From the NCBI GenBank assembly GCA_014925825.1, contig JACGCK010000167.1, positions 1 through 64,000 on the forward strand: DNA of 64,000 bases, written 5' to 3'. The notes below the pieces were generated by a model. It ran no database searches. It saw nothing but the letters and a program-made list of their open reading frames with translations, and was not told the origin of the DNA. This document shows, one piece after another, positions 55,097 to 64,000 of the stretch. Every line of letters begins with the position of its first letter. The first letter of the stretch is position 1. The translations under genes were made by a program, and so were the position numbers. Source of the stretch: Pholiota molesta (taxonomy: Eukaryota > Basidiomycota > Agaricomycetes > Agaricales > Strophariaceae).

Positions 55097-58000
55097 ATGG
55101 CCACAGAAGCACTCAGATCGCAAGTGGCTGCAAAATGGCAAGAATCGTTTCAACGTCTGAATGCCGACGCGCCTGGAATCTCTGGACTAATGAGCTTCAG
55201 TGAGGCAAGTAAATTACACAGCTCATTGCAGCAGAAAACTAACTAAAGAACAGGCTTGGGCCATCTCTCTGAACTATTTGCATCCGATAGATATCAACAC
55301 GGTGGCACTGAGCACGGACGGGAAGCCATACGGTGAAGCATATCACTTTTGAGCGACGTCTACCGGGTACTCATACATTTCTTCGCCGAAGATAGGAAAG
55401 GATATAGAGCTCGCGCGACCAGCGTTCTCCCTGGTCAGCCAATGTCGAAAGATGCCCGCACTGCTCGAAAGCTTTCTCGGTGAGCTAACCGAGGTCTGAT
55501 TCAACAGTGTACTGACAGTCTCGTGCTAGAGGATATGCGAAAGCAGTTTTATCTCGTTGAAAGGGAGATTAACCAATATATGAGCTCGTATGAGGTGCGT
55601 CGGTCGCCATCCTTTCCCGTTCTGGATTCTGATGTACACCAGGTGGAAAACTCTCCCGAAACTGTGCAAGGTCTCGTCACACGTCTGATGTTATGGTACA
55701 AGGCTTGGGCACCACCATCCGAGTGAGTTGAATGTGCCATCCGAGGAGTATTTCTGACAAACAACAGTTTCGGACCCACCCTCTTCGCATCGTACACCCT
55801 CAACTTCCACACCCACCTCTTCTCCTCACTTCCGCCTTCCTTCGCCGTCGGCTTCAAAGCCCTATGTTCCTCGCTCCTCGGCACGCCAGACGGGACGCAG
55901 AGGTACAACCCCGTGAACCACATCGAGATCTGGAAGCAGTTCGAGCTGCTCGGCCTCATCGAGCGGTACGAGAGCGCCATCGCGAGCGTGGCGTACGAGC
56001 GGATCGAGGAGCACGTCCTGGCGACGTGCACGGGCGAGTGGGGCCGGCCGATGCTGGAGGAGCTGCGGGTGTGGATGACGGACAACGTCGTGCCGTGGAT
56101 GGTGCACGTCTACGCGCGGGGCGCGTCGACAAGTACGTGTGTTCTGTGCCGCATTCTTCTCCTCAAATTGTGCTGACATTTGGATCAGCCGAGGAGGCCA
56201 AAGGGATGCTGCAAGGGGCCGGTTCGCGATTCGACTTCCACATCAACAAGACGCTTTGTGATTTACGCACGCGCGAGATTTTTGACATCATCATCGATTT
56301 TCCTGATTCCATGGGCGCACTGCAAGACCTCCGAGAATGCCTGCAACGCGTCGACCAGCGTGCAAATCTCGTCCAGGCTCTGCGCAAAGCGTATGTCTGT
56401 CCCATCTCTTCGTTCCTCTGAAATTAACTGATTTGCCTCAGTAATGCCAAGCGTCTCCTGCATCCAGGTGCAGACACGAGACTGATTCTACAGCAATACG
56501 TCGCCACGATCAAGTGTCTTCGTATCGTCGATCCACCAGGAGTGTTACTTTTCAAGGTTGCCGATCCCATCCGACGATACTTACGGTAGGCTTTCCTCGA
56601 GCTCCAAGACTTGCGATATGCATCTGAAACGTCATAGGGAGCGACCTGATACGATTCGAAGTATCGTTGCCAATCTTGTAGGCGACGATGACACGGGCGA
56701 TGCGCTGGTTGATGAGAACGAGCCCGTCGTACCGTTGCAACAGCCCGAACTGGAGGACTACGGGGACCCGAATTGGGAACCGGAGCCGATTGACGCTGGC
56801 CCTGGTGCGTAGTCTATGTCTTTGTTCGCACCCCACTGGTGCCTCGCCATTGATGTCTTCTTCGTCTTAACGCTATTCTTGGATTACTTGACAATGCTTA
56901 TTCATTTTAGAATTCCGGACCAACAAACCGAGCGACGTCATTAGCACGTTAGTGAGTATCTACGACTCGAAAGACCTCTTCGTCAAGGAACTGCAGGTGT
57001 TGCTTGCCCAGCGGCTCCTGGCGATGACGGAAAGTGGTGATCGGGTTGAACGAGAGGTAAGTCTCCATAGATCTTACGCCTTTCATTTTCATGGGTGCAC
57101 GACCGCTGATATTGGACTACGACAGAGGCGGAATATCGAGATCTTGAAAATCCGGTTCGGCGAAGCCGCGCTGCAAGTTTGCGAAGTGATGTTGAAAGAT
57201 ATGACCGATTCGAAACGGATCGACGGACATGTGCAATCGCAGCGAGAATCCGTTGTGCATCCGACGATCATCTCGCGCCATTTCTGGCCGGCGCTGGAGT
57301 CGAGCGACATGGTCATGCCTGGGCAGTTTCAGCAGTACGTTTTGAATTCAGTTTACCAGATATCAACCCTGACATTCTTTCTTTTTGTGTTTAGACTACA
57401 AGAGCAATACGCGCGCGAATTCAATGTGTTCAAACCGGACAAGAAGCTCAAATGGTTACCACATCTCGGGACTGTGCATCTCAATATCGAGCTTGAGGAT
57501 CGAACATTGGATATTGAGGTCCCCCGTTGGAAGCGGCTTTTATTGAGCTATTTTCGCAGAAAAGTTTGTCCTCCTCACCCCAACGCTATCCCTTTATCGA
57601 TCGAGACTGATCATTCTATGCATATAGATGTATGGACTTTAGATGAGCTCATTGCTGGCGTTGGCTCGGTCACCCGAAGCGCCGCGATTAGAGCCCTCTC
57701 TACATGGGTAGACCGTGGCGTGCTGAAGGAAGATCCAGAAAACACGTTCATCTTGCTAGAGAGGGAGGAAGCGGGTGGTGTCGCAGCGCGAGAGAACAGA
57801 CCGGGTCCGTATAATGCTTCTCTATATTGCTATTCATGGCACTCAATGCATGTACAACAGTTCATATAGCCGAGGAAGCTCCTGCATTGATCAACCCACA
57901 AGACCAACAGGCAGAGCAAATGCGGATGTACTGGAAGGTGTGTAGCGCTCGTTATCGTGCTTTGATCGTCGCTCATTATATATTTTTCCTTTCAGTTCAT

Positions 58001-58172
58001 CGAAGGCATGCTCACAAATCTGGGCACCCTGCCTCTGGATCGGGTCCAGACGATGCTCAAGTTTGCGCCAGGTTATGATCGGTCAATCGAACAACTGGGG
58101 GCGTTCATGGAAGCAGCGAGAAGAGAGGGTCTGGTAGTTGTCAAAGACGGGATGTGGAGACTGAACAAGTAA
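55097..58172 (+). CDS. APC2: anaphase-promoting complex subunit 2 (cullin-like), two apparent frameshifts
   Basis: Cullin-type scaffold of the APC/C that binds the RING subunit. Fourteen exons: 55097-55204, 55254-55479, 55519-55594, 55643-55722, 55768-56132, 56189-56390, 56442-56585, 56638-56804, 56911-57056, 57126-57334, 57395-57563, 57628-57804, 57870-57937, 57996-58172. Motifs: FAEDRKGYRARATSVLPGQP, FDFHINKTLCDLRTREIFDI, RPDTIRSIVANLVGDDD, SIYDSKDLFVKELQVLLAQR, ILKIRFGEAALQVCEVMLKD, RHFWPALESS, LGTVHLNIELEDRTLDI, and the APC2-type winged-helix end. Two single-base gaps break the frame, at TTTT (55347-55350) and CCCCC (57521-57525). Adding one base at each makes the exon sum divisible by three (771 aa). 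APC2 is essential, so these are probably sequence errors. Intron 1 is GC-AG. Confidence 0.92.
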
Positions 58173-58372
58173 TTCAGAGAAGACTTTGAACGACATTGGT
58201 GGATTGCATTTATGTCCGTTGAGTGACTGACTCTCAAGTCTATGTTTTCGGAGATCGCATTCGTACCCTATCTCTGATTGAGCCTCCTTCCAGCTATATG
58301 TACAATATGTAAAATAAAAAGTGACATGAAGAAGCAAGTTGTAACTAGCATGGTGGTGTAGATCGAAATCTC

Positions 58373-60007
58373 CTACGTAGCAAGTAAGTCCCTACCTTCT
58401 GCGCCAAGAATTTCCACATAGGCTCCTGCATTTCGGGCGTTCATGAACTTTTGACGAACATCAACCAGGAGGAACCCCACTGGATCAGGAGGAACTTGAG
58501 GAGATAACTTGACTTGAACGTGGCTGATTGGCCTTCGCGATACTGTAATCTCGGGATCGGTGATGTCCTCCTCTTCGTGTTTCGTGGTTGGAAAAACTCC
58601 CGCCAATGATCGCCACAAAAAGGTGCGTCGTCCACGAAATTCCAACCTCTCCAGACGGAGTAGAAATTCAGCCCCAGCTTGGCTGGAGCTCAACAGCGGC
58701 GCGGAAAGACGCTCGAGCAGCGCATCTGACAATATTGACGTAGTGCATTCGGCGAATACCGCTAGATGTGTAAGGGTGGGCACCTCTTGTAGAACGCGCA
58801 TGAGACTGACGTCTGTCACGCGCGTGTGTGAGCTGGTGAGTCGCAGAGCGAAGTATGCGAGAGGGCATTGCGAGCGCGCAAAGAGGCCGCACAAGGTGTC
58901 CACGGGCAAGTTATCTCTCGAATCCGAGAAATCACACTCGAAGCGCTCCAGTTTGGGGAGGACGAGGCGCGCGAAAAGGAGGTCCAATTTCGTGGAGATG
59001 TCGCCGTCGGGGTGGACGGACAGTTCCCTCAGCGACGGGTGGGTGATTAACGATGTGGGTAGGGGGAAGATACCAATGCTCCCAGATATCTTCACGAACT
59101 TGCAGCGCACCAGGTGCTGCGCCATCCGCAGGAGCCCCATGATGTCGGCGAGGAAGATATCGGTGGCCTCGAATGTTGTGAGGAGGTTCCACTGGATAGG
59201 CACCTTCGCGAGGGATATGTTGGACACTTCCAGGTGGCGTAAGGAGGGCGTACGGCCAACGCCAAAATTATCAGCGGAAGACCATGCCGACTCAGTCGGG
59301 GGGTGGAGGAGAATCTCCTCGAGGGACGGGAGGACGTCAAGTCCGTGAACAAGTTTCTTGTAGTAATTTGTTGCGATGCGTAACATCAACTGGCGCCAGC
59401 GCGGTGAACACTCTCTGATAATGTCGAAGAGAGGCGCCACCGTATGAGATGGGTAAGTGTCGGCGAAGCTAAGACCGATAGACAGCGGCAGTTGGCCACT
59501 GCGGCCGAGCCACTGCCCAGTCAGCTCCGTATATATTGGAATATTGGAAGATTTGGATAGATGTACGTGGAGGAACGTCCATAGTTGAGGTGTCGACAAG
59601 GCTATTTTTCTCCATGTATGACAGACTGAAGCGAGAAGTAGAGGTGCAGCCCAGCCGCGTCTCCGGTTCGAGGACCGGAAAAAATCATGGCCTTCAGTGG
59701 TGTCATCATCCTCGAGAAATGAAATGAAGATCTGAGACGCAATTTCGATAGGCATCCGGTGAACGAAAGGATCGTGGCGGTGATTGATCTGGGTCCTCAA
59801 CAGCCGTTTCTTGTATTCAAGTCCAGCAGTCGTCACGATTCCGTATGTTGACTCTTTCTTGGGTGACTTATCTGAGTCGACTTTGGCCAAGCTTCTACAG
59901 GCTTCGCATGAAGTACCTCCCAAATTGAGGGCGCACTTGCTAGGGTCATAGACATCGCGTTTAGTAGGCGTTATTAACGTTGTTTCAGGGATGTTCGTGA
60001 TGGCCAT
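58373..60007 (-). CDS. F-box protein with LRR-like region (Agaricomycete type)
   Basis: Single exon, 544 aa. After an N-terminal region with a CxxC pair (CEACRSLAK) and a short basic stretch comes the F-box-like segment (DPFVHRMPIEIASQIFISFL ... LLLASVCHTWRKIALSTPQLW). The C-terminal two thirds hold irregular leucine-rich units (LPSLEEILLHPP, TPSLRHLEVSNISL, HPSLRELSVHPD, LPKLERFECDFSD, VPTLTHLAVFAE). Such proteins are SCF substrate adaptors and form very large families in mushrooms; the target is unknown. Confidence 0.85.
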   Translation of the reverse strand: MAITNIPETTLITPTKRDVYDPSKCALNLGGTSCEACRSLAKVDSDKSPKKESTYGIVTTAGLEYKKRLLRTQINHRHDPFVHRMPIEIASQIFISFLEDDDTTEGHDFFRSSNRRRGWAAPLLLASVCHTWRKIALSTPQLWTFLHVHLSKSSNIPIYTELTGQWLGRSGQLPLSIGLSFADTYPSHTVAPLFDIIRECSPRWRQLMLRIATNYYKKLVHGLDVLPSLEEILLHPPTESAWSSADNFGVGRTPSLRHLEVSNISLAKVPIQWNLLTTFEATDIFLADIMGLLRMAQHLVRCKFVKISGSIGIFPLPTSLITHPSLRELSVHPDGDISTKLDLLFARLVLPKLERFECDFSDSRDNLPVDTLCGLFARSQCPLAYFALRLTSSHTRVTDVSLMRVLQEVPTLTHLAVFAECTTSILSDALLERLSAPLLSSSQAGAEFLLRLERLEFRGRRTFLWRSLAGVFPTTKHEEEDITDPEITVSRRPISHVQVKLSPQVPPDPVGFLLVDVRQKFMNARNAGAYVEILGAEGRDLLAT

Positions 60008-60606
60008 GCAATTGATATATCCTGCAAATCGATAGAATTGAGGCTAGAAAAGGATCGTCAGCTTCTCTCTATAGCTTCTGGAGGTTATCTTGGGCTCACC
60101 TTTAGGAATTCTTGAATGGCAGATAAATGTATGTTGTGAGTATCGGTGCTAGCAGATAGGGTTTTAGGGGCTAGATGGGAAGCTCAGATGACAATAGATA
60201 AGCCAACGACGCAAAAGAGTGATATGGCTTGAAAATGTGCGTACCTTTCAGAAATCAAGCCAAGCACACGGAGATGGCTCAAAGCGAACGAAGCGCTGGA
60301 ACTTGAGATCTTGAGAGTCGAGAACAAGACAGGAAATGGGGAAGAAACTGTGAGACACTATATAATTAGACATTTATAGGCAAGATTCTGACTGGTCATG
60401 AGTCGGCCGACTTTGACACAGCGATGTCATTTCTATGCAAGGATGATACCACATATTTAATCGAGTACTACCTCTAGAAATCAGGTATCTCCGCATGGGT
60501 AAAGAAGTCCGCGAAGCTGCAATGCAAGTGACCTGTATAGATGATCGTGTAATAAACATAATGAATGTCACAAAAAAGAAGATGAATAGAAACATAGATA
60601 CCGACT
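60008..60606. other. intergenic between the F-box gene and the GST gene
   Basis: Holds the 5' region of the minus-strand F-box gene and the 3' flank of the GST gene. No gene or repeat is recognised. Confidence 0.5.
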
Positions 60607-61417
60607 TTATATGACCTCCTGATAGTCCTTAAGGTTTGCGAGAAGCTTTGCCCACCGTCCACCATGCCATGATACGATATCATCCCATTCCTTGCTATCT
60701 TCTCCCCAGATAGACCTCCACCACATAGCATAGGAAGCGACGACAAAATCAGCCCAGGAGGGGCTCGCGTCTAGTATGAAGGGCCCACTGCTCTTCGCAT
60801 ACCAAGAATCGACTCGCCCTAGCCCTGCCTTAAACCTTCCCCATTCGATCTCACCTCCCTTCCCTTTGAGAACCAAATCCTCCAACGGTTGGCCAAATTT
60901 CTTCTCTGTTTTCCGACGGAAATATTCAGCGCTGCGTTCATTGAGTATATGGCATTCAGGAGCGTAGGTGAACTGCCACATGGTGTCCAGTTGCTTGTGG
61001 AAGGCGTACATAAAAGCGGCCTGGAGACCCAGGGTGTTGTCTGGGAAAAGGCTGGGCGTAGAAGGATAGGTGTTTTCCAGATACTGGGCGATCTTCAACG
61101 AGTCGGCGAGGTAAGTTCCTGTAGAAGGATCATGGATAGCAGGGAGTGTGTAGAATGGGTCACGATGTCCTGTTGGAGTGATATCCAAGTTCTTGCAATG
61201 TCCTTCAATATCAGGAAGTTCGATCCATTCAGTCTCGTACGGAATTTGTTTGTAATTTAAGGAAAACCTTTCAAAAATAGTTTCAGACCAAATGCTTATA
61301 GAATGACGTGAATATATACCTCGTCTTCCAAGTGTTCGGAGACCAAGCCTTCTGTGGAAGTTTTGACGGTATGTCATATAATATGATTTTCTGTGATGGT
61401 TTCGTCGTTGAAACCAT
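60607..61417 (-). CDS. glutathione S-transferase (fungal GST, UstS-like group)
   Basis: Exons 61320-61417 and 60607-61267 give 252 aa. The thioredoxin-fold N-half begins IILYDIPSKLPQKAWSPNTW, then YKQIPYETEWIELPDIEGHC, PFYTLPAIHD (with the cis-Pro) and YLADSLKIAQYLENTYP. The all-helical C-half has FAGLG-like FKAGLGRVDSWY and FILDASPSWADFVVASYAMW. I chose the ATG at 61417, which starts just before the conserved IILYD; an in-frame ATG at 61477 would add 20 residues. Likely roles are detoxification or conjugation of a secondary metabolite. Confidence 0.88.
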
Positions 61418-61960
61418 GAATGGAGACACGGATTGAATAGCCGCTGGCCGCAGAGCTGCTCGCGGGACCTTCTGCATAGGGCCAAGTATAAAATCGGGAG
61501 TTGCAGCGCAAGGTCATTGTAAAAAATCGAGAGCCATCCATTGACGATGTTCTGAAACTTCTGACTCGGGAGCCGGAAGGTTATACGAGGTCCGTGCCCA
61601 TCAAAGTGTGGAGATTAGATCTATTCATGACCAGATTAGATCCTCTGACATTCCTGACATCCAACCAAAGGAAAATAAAATACATTTTCTATCTCCTAGT
61701 GCTTGCCCTTTCCGCAAATATTTAAATGACAAAAGAAATAATGTCCGTGTTCTGTCCGTATCGTGTGGATGTATAATATACAACATGCAGGGGAAAGTAA
61801 TTAGTCTCTAGTATTTTACATGTAAAAAAGCAAATTGGGCAAAGCAGAAATCCACAGCAGTATCAAAGCACATGAAGGAAAGGCGTCAAGTCATAACATG
61901 AAAAGAAATGTCCCAGATGAGAATAGAAAAGAGGGTGAATTTAAGGTTGGCCGCTGCGCT
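61418..61960. other. intergenic between the GST and DUF6699 genes
   Basis: Promoter of the GST gene and 3' flank of the DUF6699 gene, both on the minus strand. No further feature is seen. Confidence 0.5.
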
Positions 61961-63151
61961 TTACTTCAACCCTAAATGAAGATGGCACCAGTCGCCCGAC
62001 ATCGCATCGACCCTCAGACAGCGAAATCGGAACTCGTCCAACAAGTCCACGCGGCGATACCTATCGCCTTCTTTGGAGTGGCCAGTATACACGAGCCTCG
62101 CCGCTCCGATGCGTTTCAGAAGCGCCTCCATCGTCGGCGAGCATGTACTCTGCGCTATCTCGTCCGACGACAGCCGCTCGTTGAAGTACTTGAACATCGC
62201 ATCCATGAGATCAAACACAGTGATTGTTTCAAAGCACCGATTCCTGCCATTCTTCAGGTCTTGCAGAGGGCTTTTGCGAGCCCGCACCAAAACGCATCCC
62301 CAGCCCTTCTTGAACGCCTCAGCTCTCGGAGCGTCGAACGATATAGACACGCTCTTGATCTCCGACGAGAGAGCTGGGATGTTCAAGTCAGGCCGGGCGA
62401 AAGCGACTCCTGGCAAGACGCGGAATGACGCGCCGTTAGGCATATTGCGCACGTCCCACATCAGGCGGCACTCTTTCGCGAGCTCAGGAACCAAGACCAC
62501 GCCTGTGGCTTCCTCTTGAGACAATCCCTTCGCAATTGAGGGAATTTTAATGTCTGACTCGTCAGTGCATTTCGGGAGAGCAGCGTATTTTTGCAGGAAG
62601 GATTTGTCGGGCGACCAAGACCCAGCGCTGTCAATAGATGAGGTCCTAGAATGACTTGAGCGCTCATGTGGACTGGGCGCAACGTAGTCCTCGGCGTGCG
62701 GTAATGGCACTGTGCGTAACCAGGGCGTTGGAGGAAGACGATAAGGGGCGTCACGATCGTAAATGGCGCTTCTGCTTGCGCGGCGCGCCCTAGTTGATAA
62801 TCGAACAGGTTGGGACAATCGAACAGGTTGAGACTCGGTCAGATAGAGCAATTTATGCAGCGCGTCCAGGTCGAGTCCATTAGATATGTGCTTGGCTGCG
62901 ATGGGCTGCGTGCAACCCACCGAATACCTCCTTGCTCGGATACCCTTTGGTTTTGCTTCGATGATACAGATTTAGTTGGGAAATGTTTTCAAGGGTATTT
63001 ACTCACGTCCTGGGTTCCAGTAAGATGCGGTAGCATGCGCGTACGAATATTCGGGGTACGCAAGACTGGATTGCCAGTGCGAGTGGTAGGAGGTGGGGAC
63101 CTGCCGATAAGGATGAAAATGGGAAGCAGTGGGGCTTGTTATAGAAGGCAT
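61961..63151 (-). CDS. DUF6699 protein (basidiomycete-specific, function unknown)
   Basis: Exons 63007-63151 and 61961-62895 (359 aa). Exon 1 encodes a Ser/Tyr/His-rich start (MPSITSPTASHFHPYRQVP, SYHSHWQSSLAYPEYSYAH). Exon 2 has a Ser/Arg linker and the family domain: LMWDVRNMPNGASFRVLPG, ALSSEIKSVSISFD, TVFDLMDAMFKYFNERLSSD, RRVDLLDEFRFRCLR and the end WCHLHLGLK. An in-frame ATG at 62920 inside the intron could give a shorter protein, but exon 1 has a sound donor (GTGAGT) and a composition usual for these proteins, so I join them. The domain name is from memory. Confidence 0.78.
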
Positions 63152-64000
63152 CACAAATAATTTGGCGTGTTAAAGTAAAATAAAAATGAAAGTGAAAGTG
63201 AAAGTCCCAAATAAAAACCACAGTTGCCTCAAGCAATTGTGTACCCAAAAGAAAGAAGCAGGAGAAAAGGGAAAACGATGAACCCAACGTGAACATAACT
63301 CTGAAGCACCTTATATATTGTCAAGCGTGGCAAGGGACCAGGCTACTTTCTTCGTGGTAACATGTGCTTCTTCAATTCCCGATGAAAGTACAATACCACT
63401 CGCCATTGAATGCGGTCTCCGCCTTCAACTTCTCGCTACCGCCAATAACATAATCGAACGACGCGCTGTCAATCCGTGGTTAATAAACCGCCCACAAAGC
63501 TTTGAAGAGCGTCACTTACTGTACATCTTATTGTTCTGAACAGGTCTTCATGATGGACGTTGCGGCAGGAGCGCCCACAGTGCCCAGTCTATTGTACTCT
63601 CAGTCTCTCACCTTGTTTTTGTTGTTGTTAAGGATGAGATCGATGAGATGTCACGGTGGTGGAAGACGGCAAGCGGCGGCAAATTGTTAGCCGACGTTGT
63701 TTGACCAATTGATCTGATGCAGAGATGTTCAAGCGCTCAAGCGCTCCCTCCAGCGCATTCCTCTCATGCATGATTCAATGCTTTCGCGCAAGTGACATAT
63801 AACATACTTAGCTGTGAGGGAATCAGATGAGACCGAAGATTTTATTTGACCTTGCTACAGAATCCCAGCCAGAATTATTTGCGCACCTGCAAGTATGTAG
63901 CACAATATGACATACTTGTTCGAAGCTAGAAGAACAAGATGTGCAAATCGGAGTCGCTCGTTTTATCAATTACGAATATAATTCAAAGGCGTAAGTGGGT
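63152..64000. other. right-end stretch, no gene recognised
   Basis: Upstream of the DUF6699 gene: purine-rich AAAGTGAAAGTGAAAGT at about 63187-63203, then nothing recognisable up to the window end. A gene starting beyond 64000 cannot be excluded. Confidence 0.45.

Noticed and set aside
59660..59685. GGTTCGAGGACCGG resembling a tRNA T-loop
   Set aside because: It lies inside the F-box coding sequence and no matching acceptor stem or anticodon arm is present.

Overview
The window is nuclear DNA of a basidiomycete fungus, most likely an Agaricomycete. The genes are split by many 45-75 nt introns. Several belong to families I know mainly from Agaricomycetes: a DUF6534 seven-helix protein, a DUF6699 protein, the F-box/LRR type, and a DUF6589 protein paired with a RecQ-like helicase. 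All CDS spans below cover introns. Exon joins were worked out by hand from splice sites, reading frame and remembered family motifs, with no database search.

Layout. 1-6 kb: the 3' part of the complex I subunit NDUFS4 and a long CSC1/OSCA-type channel. 6.5-17 kb: gene-poor repeat land with two tandem copies of a 1.6 kb repeat (R1), one copy of an ERG26-like sterol dehydrogenase gene, and a poly(A)-bearing repeat (R2). 17-29 kb: a core of single-copy genes: a COG2907-like FAD oxidoreductase, a DCAF4-like WD40 protein, a DUF6534 membrane protein, a delta-12 desaturase and CDC123. 29-36.4 kb: an inverted copy of the left repeat block, with a second ERG26-like gene and a third R1. 37.6-39.5 kb: a mucin-like single-pass protein with a cytoplasmic SH3-like end. 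40.3-45.6 kb: a tyrosine-recombinase retrotransposon with split direct repeats (Ngaro type). 48.6-54.8 kb: a 6.2 kb element with 166-167 bp terminal inverted repeats and a 9 bp target duplication, carrying a RecQ-like helicase and a convergent DUF6589 gene. 55-63 kb: APC2, an F-box protein, a glutathione S-transferase and a DUF6699 protein.

Main points. (1) The RecQ/DUF6589 unit looks like a complete two-gene DNA transposon, with DUF6589 as the candidate transposase. (2) The DUF6534 gene seems to need a one-nucleotide exon, and several other genes carry 5-14 nt exons. (3) The 17-29 kb core lies between inverted copies of an R1-ERG26 block. (4) Conserved ORFs are broken four times by a single missing base in a homopolymer (CSC1, APC2 twice, the retrotransposon recombinase), which looks more like sequence error than gene decay. 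(5) Four introns use GC-AG borders, all with the same GCAAGT donor.

No operon-like logic links the genes. Sterol, fatty-acid and flavoprotein lipid-type genes lie near each other, but I have no evidence that they work together.
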